NCBI GenBank assembly: GCA_903872875.1
Contig: CAIQMJ010000788.1
Span: forward strand, 1-7,961
Direction of reading: 5' to 3'
Source of the DNA: an uncultured Variovorax sp.
Lineage (GTDB): Bacteria; Pseudomonadota; Gammaproteobacteria; Burkholderiales; Burkholderiaceae_C
DNA: 7,961 nt
In this document: positions 1 through 5,853 of the stretch, piece by piece
Layout of the letters: the number at the start of each line of letters is the position of its first letter
Numbering within the stretch: position 1 is the stretch's first letter
The notes under the pieces: generated by a model
Told to the model about the DNA's origin: nothing
The model's input: only the letters and a program-made list of their open reading frames with translations
Database searches by the model: none
Made by a program: the position numbers and the translations under genes

Positions 1-573
1 ACCTACAAGCGCGGCGCCACCGACTTCTCGTCGCAGATGGCGCGCCTGAAGGCCGCCAATTGCGACCTGGTCTTCAATGCCTCCACGCTGCGCGAGTTCG
101 TCGGTTCGGTCGGCGAGGCGCGCAAGATCGGCTTCAACCCCGACTTCCTGGGCACCGCGGCCAACTACTCGCAGCAGGTGCCGACGCTGGGCGGTGCCGC
201 CATGGAAGGCGTCTATGGCGCGACCTTCATTCCGCTGCCGTATGCGGACGACCCGAATCCGGCGGTGCGCGACTGGTTCGCCGCTTACAAGAAGCGTTTC
301 GGCGACGACCCGGGCCTCTATTCGATGTACGCGTACTACGCGATGACCACCTTTGCCAAGGTGGCCGACAAGGCGGGGAAGGCGTTGACGGCCGACAGCT
401 TCAATGCCGCGATGGAAGCCACCAAGCTGGGGCCGGATGCACTGGGCAACCCGGGCTTCAACGTCTCGAAGGACAACCGCCTGAGCAACCAGAAGGTACG
501 CATGACGCGGGTCGTCAACGGCAAGTGGGCATTGGCGAGCGAATACCTCGATCCGGTCGGCGTGTCGAAGTGA
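1..573 (+). CDS. Branched-chain amino acid-type ABC transporter substrate-binding protein, C-terminal part
   Basis: The reading frame is open from the left edge to a TGA at 571-573, giving the last 190 residues; the start lies outside the window. The protein resembles the periplasmic Leu/Ile/Val-binding family (Peripla_BP_6 fold). Seen: 'QMARLKAANCDLVF' near the N-terminal edge, typical of the 'quantify-the-difference' segment of this family; 'GVYGATFIPLPYADDPNP', the usual hinge-proximal segment; and a C-terminal 'KVRMTRVVNGKW' strand before the end. In Burkholderiales such proteins often sit beside acyl-CoA ligases and beta-oxidation genes and bind aromatic or aliphatic carboxylates rather than amino acids. 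The ligand here is unknown. The stop overlaps the start of the next reading frame by 1 nt (TGATG), so the two were built as one operon. Family confidence is high; substrate confidence is low. Confidence 0.88.
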   Translation, partial: TYKRGATDFSSQMARLKAANCDLVFNASTLREFVGSVGEARKIGFNPDFLGTAANYSQQVPTLGGAAMEGVYGATFIPLPYADDPNPAVRDWFAAYKKRFGDDPGLYSMYAYYAMTTFAKVADKAGKALTADSFNAAMEATKLGPDALGNPGFNVSKDNRLSNQKVRMTRVVNGKWALASEYLDPVGVSK

Positions 574-800
574 TGGCGGCGGCCATCGAGCCGCGGCAGC
601 GCATCGGCCGCATCTGCCTGGGCGACATGCTGCATCGCGCGGCACGCCGCTTCGGCGCGTACTGGGGCGCGGCGACGCTGGCCAACGAGCTGGCGGTGAT
701 GTCCGACGACGGCCGGCTGCCCGTCACGTCGACCGGAAAGATCCAGAAATTCGAGTTGCGCCAAAGCCATCTCCGGCATTTCGAGAAGGAAGAAGAATGA
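573..800 (+). pseudogene. Collapsed AMP-forming acyl-CoA synthetase (ANL family), large internal in-frame loss
   Basis: This 75-codon frame starts at an ATG overlapping the previous stop (TGATG) and ends at a TGA overlapping the next start (ATGA). Residues 9-28 (RQRIGRICLGDMLHRAARRF) look like the N-terminal helix of acyl-CoA synthetases. Residues 49-63 (LPVTSTGKIQKFELR) are a textbook A10 motif (PxxxxGK...LR, lysine K56), which lies at the very C-terminus of these roughly 500-residue enzymes. Nothing in between carries the AMP-binding P-loop (A3) or the A5, A7 or A8 core motifs. The linking stretch (residues about 29-47) matches neither end clearly. The product cannot adenylate an acid. The best reading is a deletion of about 85% of the gene that left the frame and both overlaps intact, perhaps because ribosome flow into the downstream isomerase is kept. 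A short functional peptide or an assembly collapse remain possible. Confidence 0.72.
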
Positions 801-1627
801 ACGCCACGGCGACGCCGGTTTTCGAGACCTTGAAGGTGACGCTGGCGGGCGGCGTGGCGCGCATCGAGCTCAATCGGCCCCACAAGGCCAATGCGATCAA
901 TGCCGCGATGTGGCGCGAGTTGCGAGCGGCCATGACCTGGCTGGACGTCACGCCGCAGGCGCGGGTCGGCATCCTGTCGGCGGCCGGCGCGCACTTCTCG
1001 GCGGGGCTCGACCTGGCGATGCTCGACGAACTGAAGGCGCAGACCGCCGATGCCTGCGACGGCCGGTCGCGCGAGAAGACGCGACGCAACATCCTCGACC
1101 TGCAGGACACGGTGACGGCGATCGAGCGCTGCCGCAAGCCGGTGATCGCCGAGGTGCATGCCGCCTGCGTCGGCGGTGGCATCGACATCATCACGGCGTG
1201 CGACATGCGCTACTGCTGCGAAGACGCATGGTTCTCGGTCAAGGAGATCGACGTGGGCCTGGTGGCCGATGTCGGCACGCTGCAGCGTCTGCCGCGGCTG
1301 GTGGGCGAGGGCATGGCCCGCGAGCTCGCCTATACCGCGCGCAGCTTCTCGGGCGCGGAGGCGGCGCGCATGCGCCTGGTCAACTGCTGCCACGAGAGCC
1401 GCGAGGAGCTGGCCGCCGCGGTGGCCGACATTGCCGCGCAACTCGCGGCCAAGTCGCCGCTGTGCCTGCGCGGCACCAAGGAAATGATCGGCTACGTGCG
1501 TGACAGGCCTGTTGCGGACGGGCTCAACTACATCGCCACATGGAACGCCGCGATGCTGTACTCCGAGGATCTGGACGAGGCCATGAACGCCGCACGAGAA
1601 CGCAGGGCACCGTCGTTCCGCGACTGA
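797..1627 (+). CDS. Enoyl-CoA hydratase/isomerase, delta3,5-delta2,4-dienoyl-CoA isomerase (ECH1)-like
   Basis: This 276-residue crotonase-fold protein has the usual family length. Oxyanion-hole segments are visible at HFSAGLDL (66-73) and CVGGGID (124-130). The stretch from 'GGGIDIITACDMRYC' through 'VKEIDVGLVADVGTLQRLP' follows animal ECH1 very closely. The three acids reported as important in rat ECH1 (D176, E196, D204) correspond to D130, E150 and D158, with the same spacing of 20 and 8. The 'LNYIATWN' segment (243-250) also matches ECH1. Predicted reaction: shifting 3,5-dienoyl-CoA to 2,4-dienoyl-CoA so that unsaturated chains with odd-numbered double bonds can enter beta-oxidation; a hydratase role on another substrate is possible. 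The start at 797 has a strong purine-rich ribosome site (AAGGAAG, 786-792) and a 4-nt overlap with the upstream remnant. The candidate 2,4-dienoyl-CoA reductase downstream would take its product. Confidence 0.85.
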   Translation: MNATATPVFETLKVTLAGGVARIELNRPHKANAINAAMWRELRAAMTWLDVTPQARVGILSAAGAHFSAGLDLAMLDELKAQTADACDGRSREKTRRNILDLQDTVTAIERCRKPVIAEVHAACVGGGIDIITACDMRYCCEDAWFSVKEIDVGLVADVGTLQRLPRLVGEGMARELAYTARSFSGAEAARMRLVNCCHESREELAAAVADIAAQLAAKSPLCLRGTKEMIGYVRDRPVADGLNYIATWNAAMLYSEDLDEAMNAARERRAPSFRD

Positions 1628-1659
1628 AACCCGTGCGCCGGGCAGGCGGTCGAAATGAC

Positions 1660-1702
1660 TTTACTGTCGGACAAACCCTAGTTCATTGTCTGACAATCCT
1701 TT
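1660..1702. promoter_or_regulatory. Tandem operator-like palindromes, TGTCnGACA twice, 22 bp apart
   Basis: The 90-bp gap between the isomerase and the kinase contains CTGTCGGACAA (1664-1674) and TTGTCTGACAA (1686-1696). Each is a dyad around one central base; the second extends to a perfect 13-bp palindrome (1685-1697). The wider segments 1660-1680 and 1682-1702 agree at 15 of 21 positions, so the unit is also a direct repeat with a 22-bp period, about two helical turns. The second site fits TNGTNNNACNA, the consensus described for many FadR-type GntR regulators; the first differs at one edge base. Tandem direct repeats are also typical of AraC-family binding, and an AraC regulator is encoded downstream. 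Placement 22-58 bp before the kinase ATG suggests control of the kinase-dehydrogenase unit. I could not identify convincing -35/-10 boxes. The regulator is unknown. Confidence 0.6.
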
Positions 1703-1717
1703 CGTACCATCCAGACC

Positions 1718-2776
1718 ATGGGTACATCGACAGCCGCGACCGCGGCACTGAACTTGCCGCAACTCGAGTCGTGGCTGTGCACGAACATCCCGGGCTTCAG
1801 GCCACCGGCCGTGCTGCAGCGCTTCAAGGGCGGGCAGTCGAATCCGACCTACCTGATGACCGATGGTGCGGGCACGCGCTACGTTCTGCGCAAGAAGCCC
1901 GACGGCGAACTGCTGCCGTCGGCGCATGCGGTCGATCGCGAATACCGGGTGATTGCGGCGCTGGGCGGCAGCGAGGTGCCGGTGGCCCGTGCGCTGGGCT
2001 ATTGCGCGGACGCGTCCGTCATCGGCACGGCTTTCTACGTCATGGCCTTCGTCGAGGGGCGGGTGCTGTGGGATCCGGCCCTGCCGGACTGCGACCGTGC
2101 CGAGCGCACCGCGATCTACGACGACATGAACCGCGTGGTCGCCGCGCTGCATCGCGTGGACCCTGCCGCCGTGGGGCTGGCCGATTACGGCCGCAGCGGC
2201 AACTTCTTCGAGCGCCAGATCGGCCGCTGGACCCGCCAGTACCAGGCATCCGCCACCGAACCCATCCCCGCCATGGAGCGCCTCATCGAATGGCTGCCGG
2301 CGCATGTGCCGCCGGACGACGAGACGGGCATCTTCCACGGCGATCTGCGCATCGACAACATGATCTTCCATCCGACCGAGCCGCGCGTTCTGGCGTTGCT
2401 CGACTGGGAGCTGTCGACGCTCGGCCATCCGCTCGCCGACTTCGCATACCACGCGCTGCCGTGGCGCCTGACGGCGGCGCAGTTCCGTGGCATGGCCGGC
2501 ACCGACTATGCCTCGCTCGGCATTCCCGACGAGCGCAGCTACCTCGACGCGTACTGCCGCCGCACCGGCCGCGCACCGGTCGATCCGGCGCACTGGGAGT
2601 TCTATCTGGCGTACAGCATGTTCAGGCTCGCCGCCATCCTGCAGGGCATCCTGAAGCGCTCGATGGACGGCACCGCATCCAGCGCCGAGGCGCGCGAGAC
2701 GGGCGCCAGGGCGCGACCCATCGCGGAGGCGGCGTGGCGTCAGGTCGAGGCTCATTTCCCGCGCGGCGAACGCTAG
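1718..2776 (+). CDS. APH-fold phosphotransferase, ACAD10/11 N-domain / LvaA-like acyl-CoA kinase
   Basis: This 352-residue protein has a protein-kinase-like (aminoglycoside phosphotransferase) fold. Visible motifs in order: a glycine-rich loop GGQSNPTYL (38-46); the ATP-anchoring lysine in VLRKKP (K59 or K60); the catalytic loop HGDLRIDN (207-214, D209 as base); and the metal-binding LDWELSTLGHPLADF (228-242, D229). 'GGQSNPTY' and 'DWELSTLGHPLADF' are characteristic of the branch that pairs with acyl-CoA dehydrogenases, not of antibiotic-resistance kinases. In animals this domain is fused to a dehydrogenase (ACAD10/ACAD11); in Pseudomonas LvaA phosphorylates 4-hydroxyvaleryl-CoA. The inferred role is phosphorylation of a hydroxyl on an acyl-CoA, probably at C4, making it a leaving group. 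It lies 68 bp before the matching dehydrogenase. No strong Shine-Dalgarno sequence precedes the ATG. The upstream double operator probably controls it. No antibiotic-resistance function is suggested. Confidence 0.87.
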   Translation: MGTSTAATAALNLPQLESWLCTNIPGFRPPAVLQRFKGGQSNPTYLMTDGAGTRYVLRKKPDGELLPSAHAVDREYRVIAALGGSEVPVARALGYCADASVIGTAFYVMAFVEGRVLWDPALPDCDRAERTAIYDDMNRVVAALHRVDPAAVGLADYGRSGNFFERQIGRWTRQYQASATEPIPAMERLIEWLPAHVPPDDETGIFHGDLRIDNMIFHPTEPRVLALLDWELSTLGHPLADFAYHALPWRLTAAQFRGMAGTDYASLGIPDERSYLDAYCRRTGRAPVDPAHWEFYLAYSMFRLAAILQGILKRSMDGTASSAEARETGARARPIAEAAWRQVEAHFPRGER

Positions 2777-2844
2777 GCCCGCACTCATCCGCACCCCTCC
2801 GCGCACAACGCGACATCGGCAAGACGCCGTCCAGAAAGGTTCAT

Positions 2845-4047
2845 GTGTTCGAGTTTTCCCCCAAGGTTCAGGATCTCCAGAAGCGTCTCGGCGCCTTCAT
2901 GGAAGAACACATCTACCCCAACGAAGAGCGCTACTACAGGGAGGCGGAGAGCCTGGGGCCGTGGAAGGTCGCGCCCGTGCTCGACGAGCTCAAGCCGAAG
3001 GCCCGCGAGGCCGGACTCTGGAACCTGTTCCTGCCCGAATCGGCGCACGGCGCCGGCCTGACGAACTTCGAGTACGCGCCGCTGTGCGAGATCATGGGAC
3101 GCTCGCATCTCGCGCCCGAGGTGTTCAATTGCTCGGCGCCCGACACGGGCAACATGGAGGTGCTCGCGCGCTACGGCACGCCGGAGCACCAGGCGCGCTG
3201 GCTCGAGCCCTTGCTCGCCGGGGAGATCCGCTCCTGCTTCGCGATGACCGAGCCGGGCGTGGCGTCGAGCGACGCGACCAACATCGAGTCGAGCATCGTG
3301 CGCGATGGCGACCACTATGTCGTGAACGGCCACAAGTGGTACACGACCAATGCGACCGATCCGCGCTGCAGGATCGCCATCTTCATGGGCAAGTCGGACC
3401 CGGACAATGCCGACCGCCACAGGCAACAGTCGATGATCCTGGTGCCGATGGACGCGCCCGGGGTGAAGGTGGTGCGGCCGATCGCGGTGTTCGGCTTCTA
3501 CGGCGTGCCCGATCGCGCATCGGAGGTGGTGTTCGACAACGTGCGCGTGCCGGCATCCAACATGCTGCTCGGCGAAGGCCGGGGTTTCGAGATCGCGCAG
3601 GGCCGGCTCGGGCCGGGCCGCATCCACCACTGCATGCGGCTGGTCGGCCTGGCCGAGCGCATGCTCGAACGCATGTGCCGGCGCAGCCTGTCGCGGGTCG
3701 CCTTCGGCAAGACCATCGCCCAGCAGGGTGTGACGCTGGAGCGCATCGCGCATTCGCGCATCCTGATCGAGCAGGCGCGCCTGCTCACATTGAACGCCGC
3801 GCATCGCATGGACACGGTGGGCAACAAGGTCGCGAAGGCCGACATCGCCATGATCAAGGTGGCCGCGCCGCAGATGGCCTGCCAGGTGATCGACTGGGTC
3901 ATTCAGGCGCATGGCGGCGGTGGTACCAACAACGATCTGGGCATCGCATCGGCCTATGCCACGGCGCGCCTGCTGCGCCTGGCGGACGGTCCGGACGAAG
4001 TGCATTGCGCGCAACTTGGCAAACTGGAACTTGCCAAGTACCGTTGA
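2845..4047 (+). CDS. Acyl-CoA dehydrogenase, ACAD10/11 C-domain / LvaC-like
   Basis: This is a 400-residue FAD-dependent acyl-CoA dehydrogenase of full family length. Domains: N-terminal helical (about 1-125); beta domain with the FAD-contact signature CFAMTEPGVASSDATNI (131-147) and VVNGHKWYTTNA (159-170); C-terminal helical domain with SRVAFGKTIAQQG (283-295) and QAHGGGGTNND (354-364). At the position of the usual catalytic Glu (YEGT in MCAD) this protein has ADGPDEVH, so Asp381 stands there; the same motif occurs, as I recall, in human ACAD11. Start: GTG at 2845 with AGAAAGG at 2833-2839, giving VFEFSPKVQDLQ, which matches the usual family N-terminus. The frame is open far upstream, but no other start codon lies between the kinase stop and 2845. 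Predicted job: acting after the kinase on a phosphorylated 4-hydroxyacyl-CoA to yield an enoyl-CoA; plain alpha,beta-dehydrogenation is the alternative. Confidence 0.88.
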   Translation: MFEFSPKVQDLQKRLGAFMEEHIYPNEERYYREAESLGPWKVAPVLDELKPKAREAGLWNLFLPESAHGAGLTNFEYAPLCEIMGRSHLAPEVFNCSAPDTGNMEVLARYGTPEHQARWLEPLLAGEIRSCFAMTEPGVASSDATNIESSIVRDGDHYVVNGHKWYTTNATDPRCRIAIFMGKSDPDNADRHRQQSMILVPMDAPGVKVVRPIAVFGFYGVPDRASEVVFDNVRVPASNMLLGEGRGFEIAQGRLGPGRIHHCMRLVGLAERMLERMCRRSLSRVAFGKTIAQQGVTLERIAHSRILIEQARLLTLNAAHRMDTVGNKVAKADIAMIKVAAPQMACQVIDWVIQAHGGGGTNNDLGIASAYATARLLRLADGPDEVHCAQLGKLELAKYR

Positions 4048-4122
4048 CAGTCCGGCGAAAGACCGGCGTCGGGGTCGCAGCGGGTTCCGCGAGAGATACG
4101 GACAGATCAACAGGAGACAAAA

Positions 4123-4974
4123 ATGCAGATTCAAATCGACTCGAGCGAATCGCGGCCCGTGCGGGCCATCCCGTCACCCGTTTCCGAACGCGTGATGTGG
4201 CTCAACGCGGACCGGGTGCTGTACGTCGGACTGTTGGGCGAGCCTTCGGTTCGAACCTTCGGCGCCTTCTCGATCTATGTGTCGCTGCGTCGTCCGCATC
4301 GCATCTGCGTGAACGGCGGCAAGTGGGAGGAGACGCAGTTCTCCGTCGTTCCACCCTATGTCGGCCACCGCATCGAATCGGACGACCGCATGATCTGCAA
4401 CATCCTCATCGAATCGGAGACGGTGCGGCTGAGCGATCTGCCCGAGCACATCCGCAATGGCCGGGGTGCCGTCGATGCGCCGGAGGCGCTGCAGACCATG
4501 CGCGACGCGCTGGACAAGTTCAGGCGCTGCGCCAGCCGGCAATACGCGCGCACGGAGGATTTCGACGAGAACTTCTTCGGCGAAGCGTTGCCCACGCGAG
4601 CGCTCGACAGGCGCATCGGCACTGTGCTCGACAAGATCAAGTGCGACCCGAACAGCCATACGTCCGCGGAGGAGTGCGCCGTCGCATGTCATCTGTCGGT
4701 GTCGCGCTTCCTGCATCTCTTCAAGGCGGAGGTCGGCTCGCCCTTCCGCAGCTTCCGGACCTGGCAGCGCGCGCGCAGCGTGCTCTATTACGTGACGCAG
4801 AGCGCCAACCTGGCCAACATCGCGCTCGATGTCGGGTATCCGGACTCGACCCATTTCAGCCATTCGATCCGCCAGATCTACGGGCTCACGCCCAAGTCCA
4901 TCTTCGCGGGCTGCCGCAAGCTGGCGCTGTACGGCAGCGGTGCCGCGGCCGCGCCGCGCTACGGCTTCAACTGA
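4123..4974 (+). CDS. AraC-family transcriptional regulator
   Basis: This 283-residue protein has a C-terminal AraC/XylS-type DNA-binding domain at about 163-263. The first helix-turn-helix covers SAEECAVACHLSVSRFLHLF (181-200). The second covers the segment from about 229, IALDVGYPDSTHFSHSIRQI (233-252), followed by YGLTPKSI (253-260), the family signature. The N-terminal 150 residues form a poorly conserved sensor region with a cupin-like feel (ICVNGGKWEETQFSVVPPYVGHRI), which may bind an effector. The start is supported by AGGAGA at 4112-4117, 5 nt before the ATG. It lies between the dehydrogenase and the reductase, 75 bp after the former and on the same strand, so it may be cotranscribed and act as the cluster's own activator. 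Its target is not proven; the 22-bp direct repeat upstream of the kinase is one candidate. A C-terminal tail of about 20 residues follows the DNA-binding domain. Confidence 0.9.
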   Translation: MQIQIDSSESRPVRAIPSPVSERVMWLNADRVLYVGLLGEPSVRTFGAFSIYVSLRRPHRICVNGGKWEETQFSVVPPYVGHRIESDDRMICNILIESETVRLSDLPEHIRNGRGAVDAPEALQTMRDALDKFRRCASRQYARTEDFDENFFGEALPTRALDRRIGTVLDKIKCDPNSHTSAEECAVACHLSVSRFLHLFKAEVGSPFRSFRTWQRARSVLYYVTQSANLANIALDVGYPDSTHFSHSIRQIYGLTPKSIFAGCRKLALYGSGAAAAPRYGFN

Positions 4975-4993
4975 TTCCGTTCATGATTCGGCC

Positions 4994-4999
4994 GGAGAG
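4994..4999 (+). promoter_or_regulatory. Ribosome binding site that selects the SDR start
   Basis: GGAGAG lies 7 nt before the ATG at 5007. An in-frame ATG at 4983 would add eight residues (MIRPESVR), but its upstream sequence is the end of the AraC gene and has no purine-rich site. The site therefore favours 5007. Confidence 0.55.
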
Positions 5000-5006
5000 C
5001 GTACGC

Positions 5007-5828
5007 ATGCAGATAGGCATTGATTTCACGGACCGTCACGTCGTCGTGTTCGGCGGCACCACAGGCATCAACTTCGGCATTGCGGATGCGTTTGCGCGGC
5101 AGGGCGCGCGGGTGACGGTGGCGAGCCGCAAGCGGGAGAACGTCGATGCCGCCGTCGCTGCGCTGGGCGCCCATGGCGGCCAGGTTTGCGGCGTCGTCGC
5201 GGATGTGCGGGACTTCGACGCGGTCGGGGCTGCCTTCGCGACGGCCGTCGAGAAGTTCGGGCCGATCGACGTGCTGATCTCCGGTGCGGCCGGCAACTTC
5301 CTGTGCGAAGCCAAGGACATGTCTTCGAACGGCTTCAAGGTGGTGGTGGACATCGACCTGGTCGGCACCTTCCATGTCTTGCGACAGGCCCATGCGCACC
5401 TGCGCAAGCCGGGCGCTTCGGTGATCAACATCACGGCACCGCAGTCCTTCGTGCCGATGCGCTACCAGGCGCATGCGAGCGCGGCCAAGGCCGGTGTCGA
5501 CCAGCTCACCCGGGTACTGGCGCTGGAATGGGGCGTGGACGGCATCCGGCTGAACGCCATCTCGCCGGGCCCGATCGACGGCACCGAAGGGTTCCGGAAG
5601 CTGATGGCACCGACGCCGCAGGACCGTGAGTTCGCGCGCGACCAGGTTCCGCTCCAGCGCTTCGGCACGCTGGACGACGTTGCGAACCTCGCGCTCTTTC
5701 TTGCCTCGCCGTACGGGGCGTACATCTCGGGCGCGCTGATTCCGTGCGATGGCGGCGGCGCCTTTGAAAGCGTCAAGCCTGCGCTGGAAGCTGCCGGGCG
5801 AGCGCAGGGTAGTTCGAACACGAGGTGA
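5007..5828 (+). CDS. Short-chain dehydrogenase/reductase, 2,4-dienoyl-CoA reductase (DECR)-like
   Basis: This 273-residue Rossmann-fold SDR has the cofactor loop GGTTGINFG (16-24), then VASRKRE (38-44), whose Arg/Lys residues suit NADPH, then ADVRD (65-69) and GAAGNFLC (93-100) in place of the classical NAAG. The segments AAGNFLC, DIDLVGTFHV, HASAAKAGVDQLTR and SPGPIDGTEG follow animal peroxisomal 2,4-dienoyl-CoA reductase (DECR2) closely. Lys161 is kept, but the residue four before it is Ala157, so the YxxxK tyrosine is missing; DECR2 likewise lacks Tyr there. Predicted reaction: NADPH-dependent reduction of 2,4-dienoyl-CoA to 3-enoyl-CoA, the step after the ECH1-like isomerase. A levulinyl-CoA-reductase-like (LvaD) role is an alternative suggested by the kinase-dehydrogenase pair, but the motifs favour DECR. 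It follows the AraC gene by 32 bp. The next gene converges after 25 bp with no recognisable terminator between them. Confidence 0.84.
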   Translation: MQIGIDFTDRHVVVFGGTTGINFGIADAFARQGARVTVASRKRENVDAAVAALGAHGGQVCGVVADVRDFDAVGAAFATAVEKFGPIDVLISGAAGNFLCEAKDMSSNGFKVVVDIDLVGTFHVLRQAHAHLRKPGASVINITAPQSFVPMRYQAHASAAKAGVDQLTRVLALEWGVDGIRLNAISPGPIDGTEGFRKLMAPTPQDREFARDQVPLQRFGTLDDVANLALFLASPYGAYISGALIPCDGGGAFESVKPALEAAGRAQGSSNTR

Positions 5829-5853
5829 TGCGCGGCTTCGCTGTCATGTTTCA

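Noticed and set aside
60..572. Upstream extension of the synthetase remnant frame to position 60
   Set aside because: This part is out of frame with, and overlapped by, the substrate-binding protein and is Arg/Gly-rich noise. Synthetase-like sequence begins only at ATG 573.
1718..2776. Aminoglycoside resistance kinase
   Set aside because: It shares the fold, but the motifs GGQSNPTY and DWELSTLGHPLADF and the neighbouring acyl-CoA dehydrogenase gene place it in the ACAD10/11-type branch.
1540..4047. Single 835-codon plus-strand frame suggesting a kinase-dehydrogenase fusion like ACAD11
   Set aside because: The kinase is read in a different frame and ends with its own stop at 2776. The upstream part of this frame is Arg-rich noise, so the two are separate genes.
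4044..4049. Perfect TTGACA, possible -35 box for the AraC gene
   Set aside because: It overlaps the dehydrogenase stop, and no TATAAT-like hexamer lies 16-18 bp downstream (the sequence there is GC-rich).
4051..4068. Possible terminator after the dehydrogenase (CCGG...CCGG)
   Set aside because: The stem is only four base pairs of a self-complementary tetramer, with no T-run. It is also just a short CCGGCG direct repeat.
2785..4134. Long minus-strand open frame (449 codons) opposite the acyl-CoA dehydrogenase
   Set aside because: Composition is rich in Arg, His and Ala with no family motifs, and it lies fully antisense to a well-supported gene. This is typical of GC-rich DNA. The 381-codon antisense frame at 1661-2806 and the 308-codon one at 515-1441 are rejected for the same reason.
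5829..5853. Shared bidirectional terminator between the convergent SDR and LysR genes
   Set aside because: The 25-bp gap has no stable stem-loop and no T-run on either strand.
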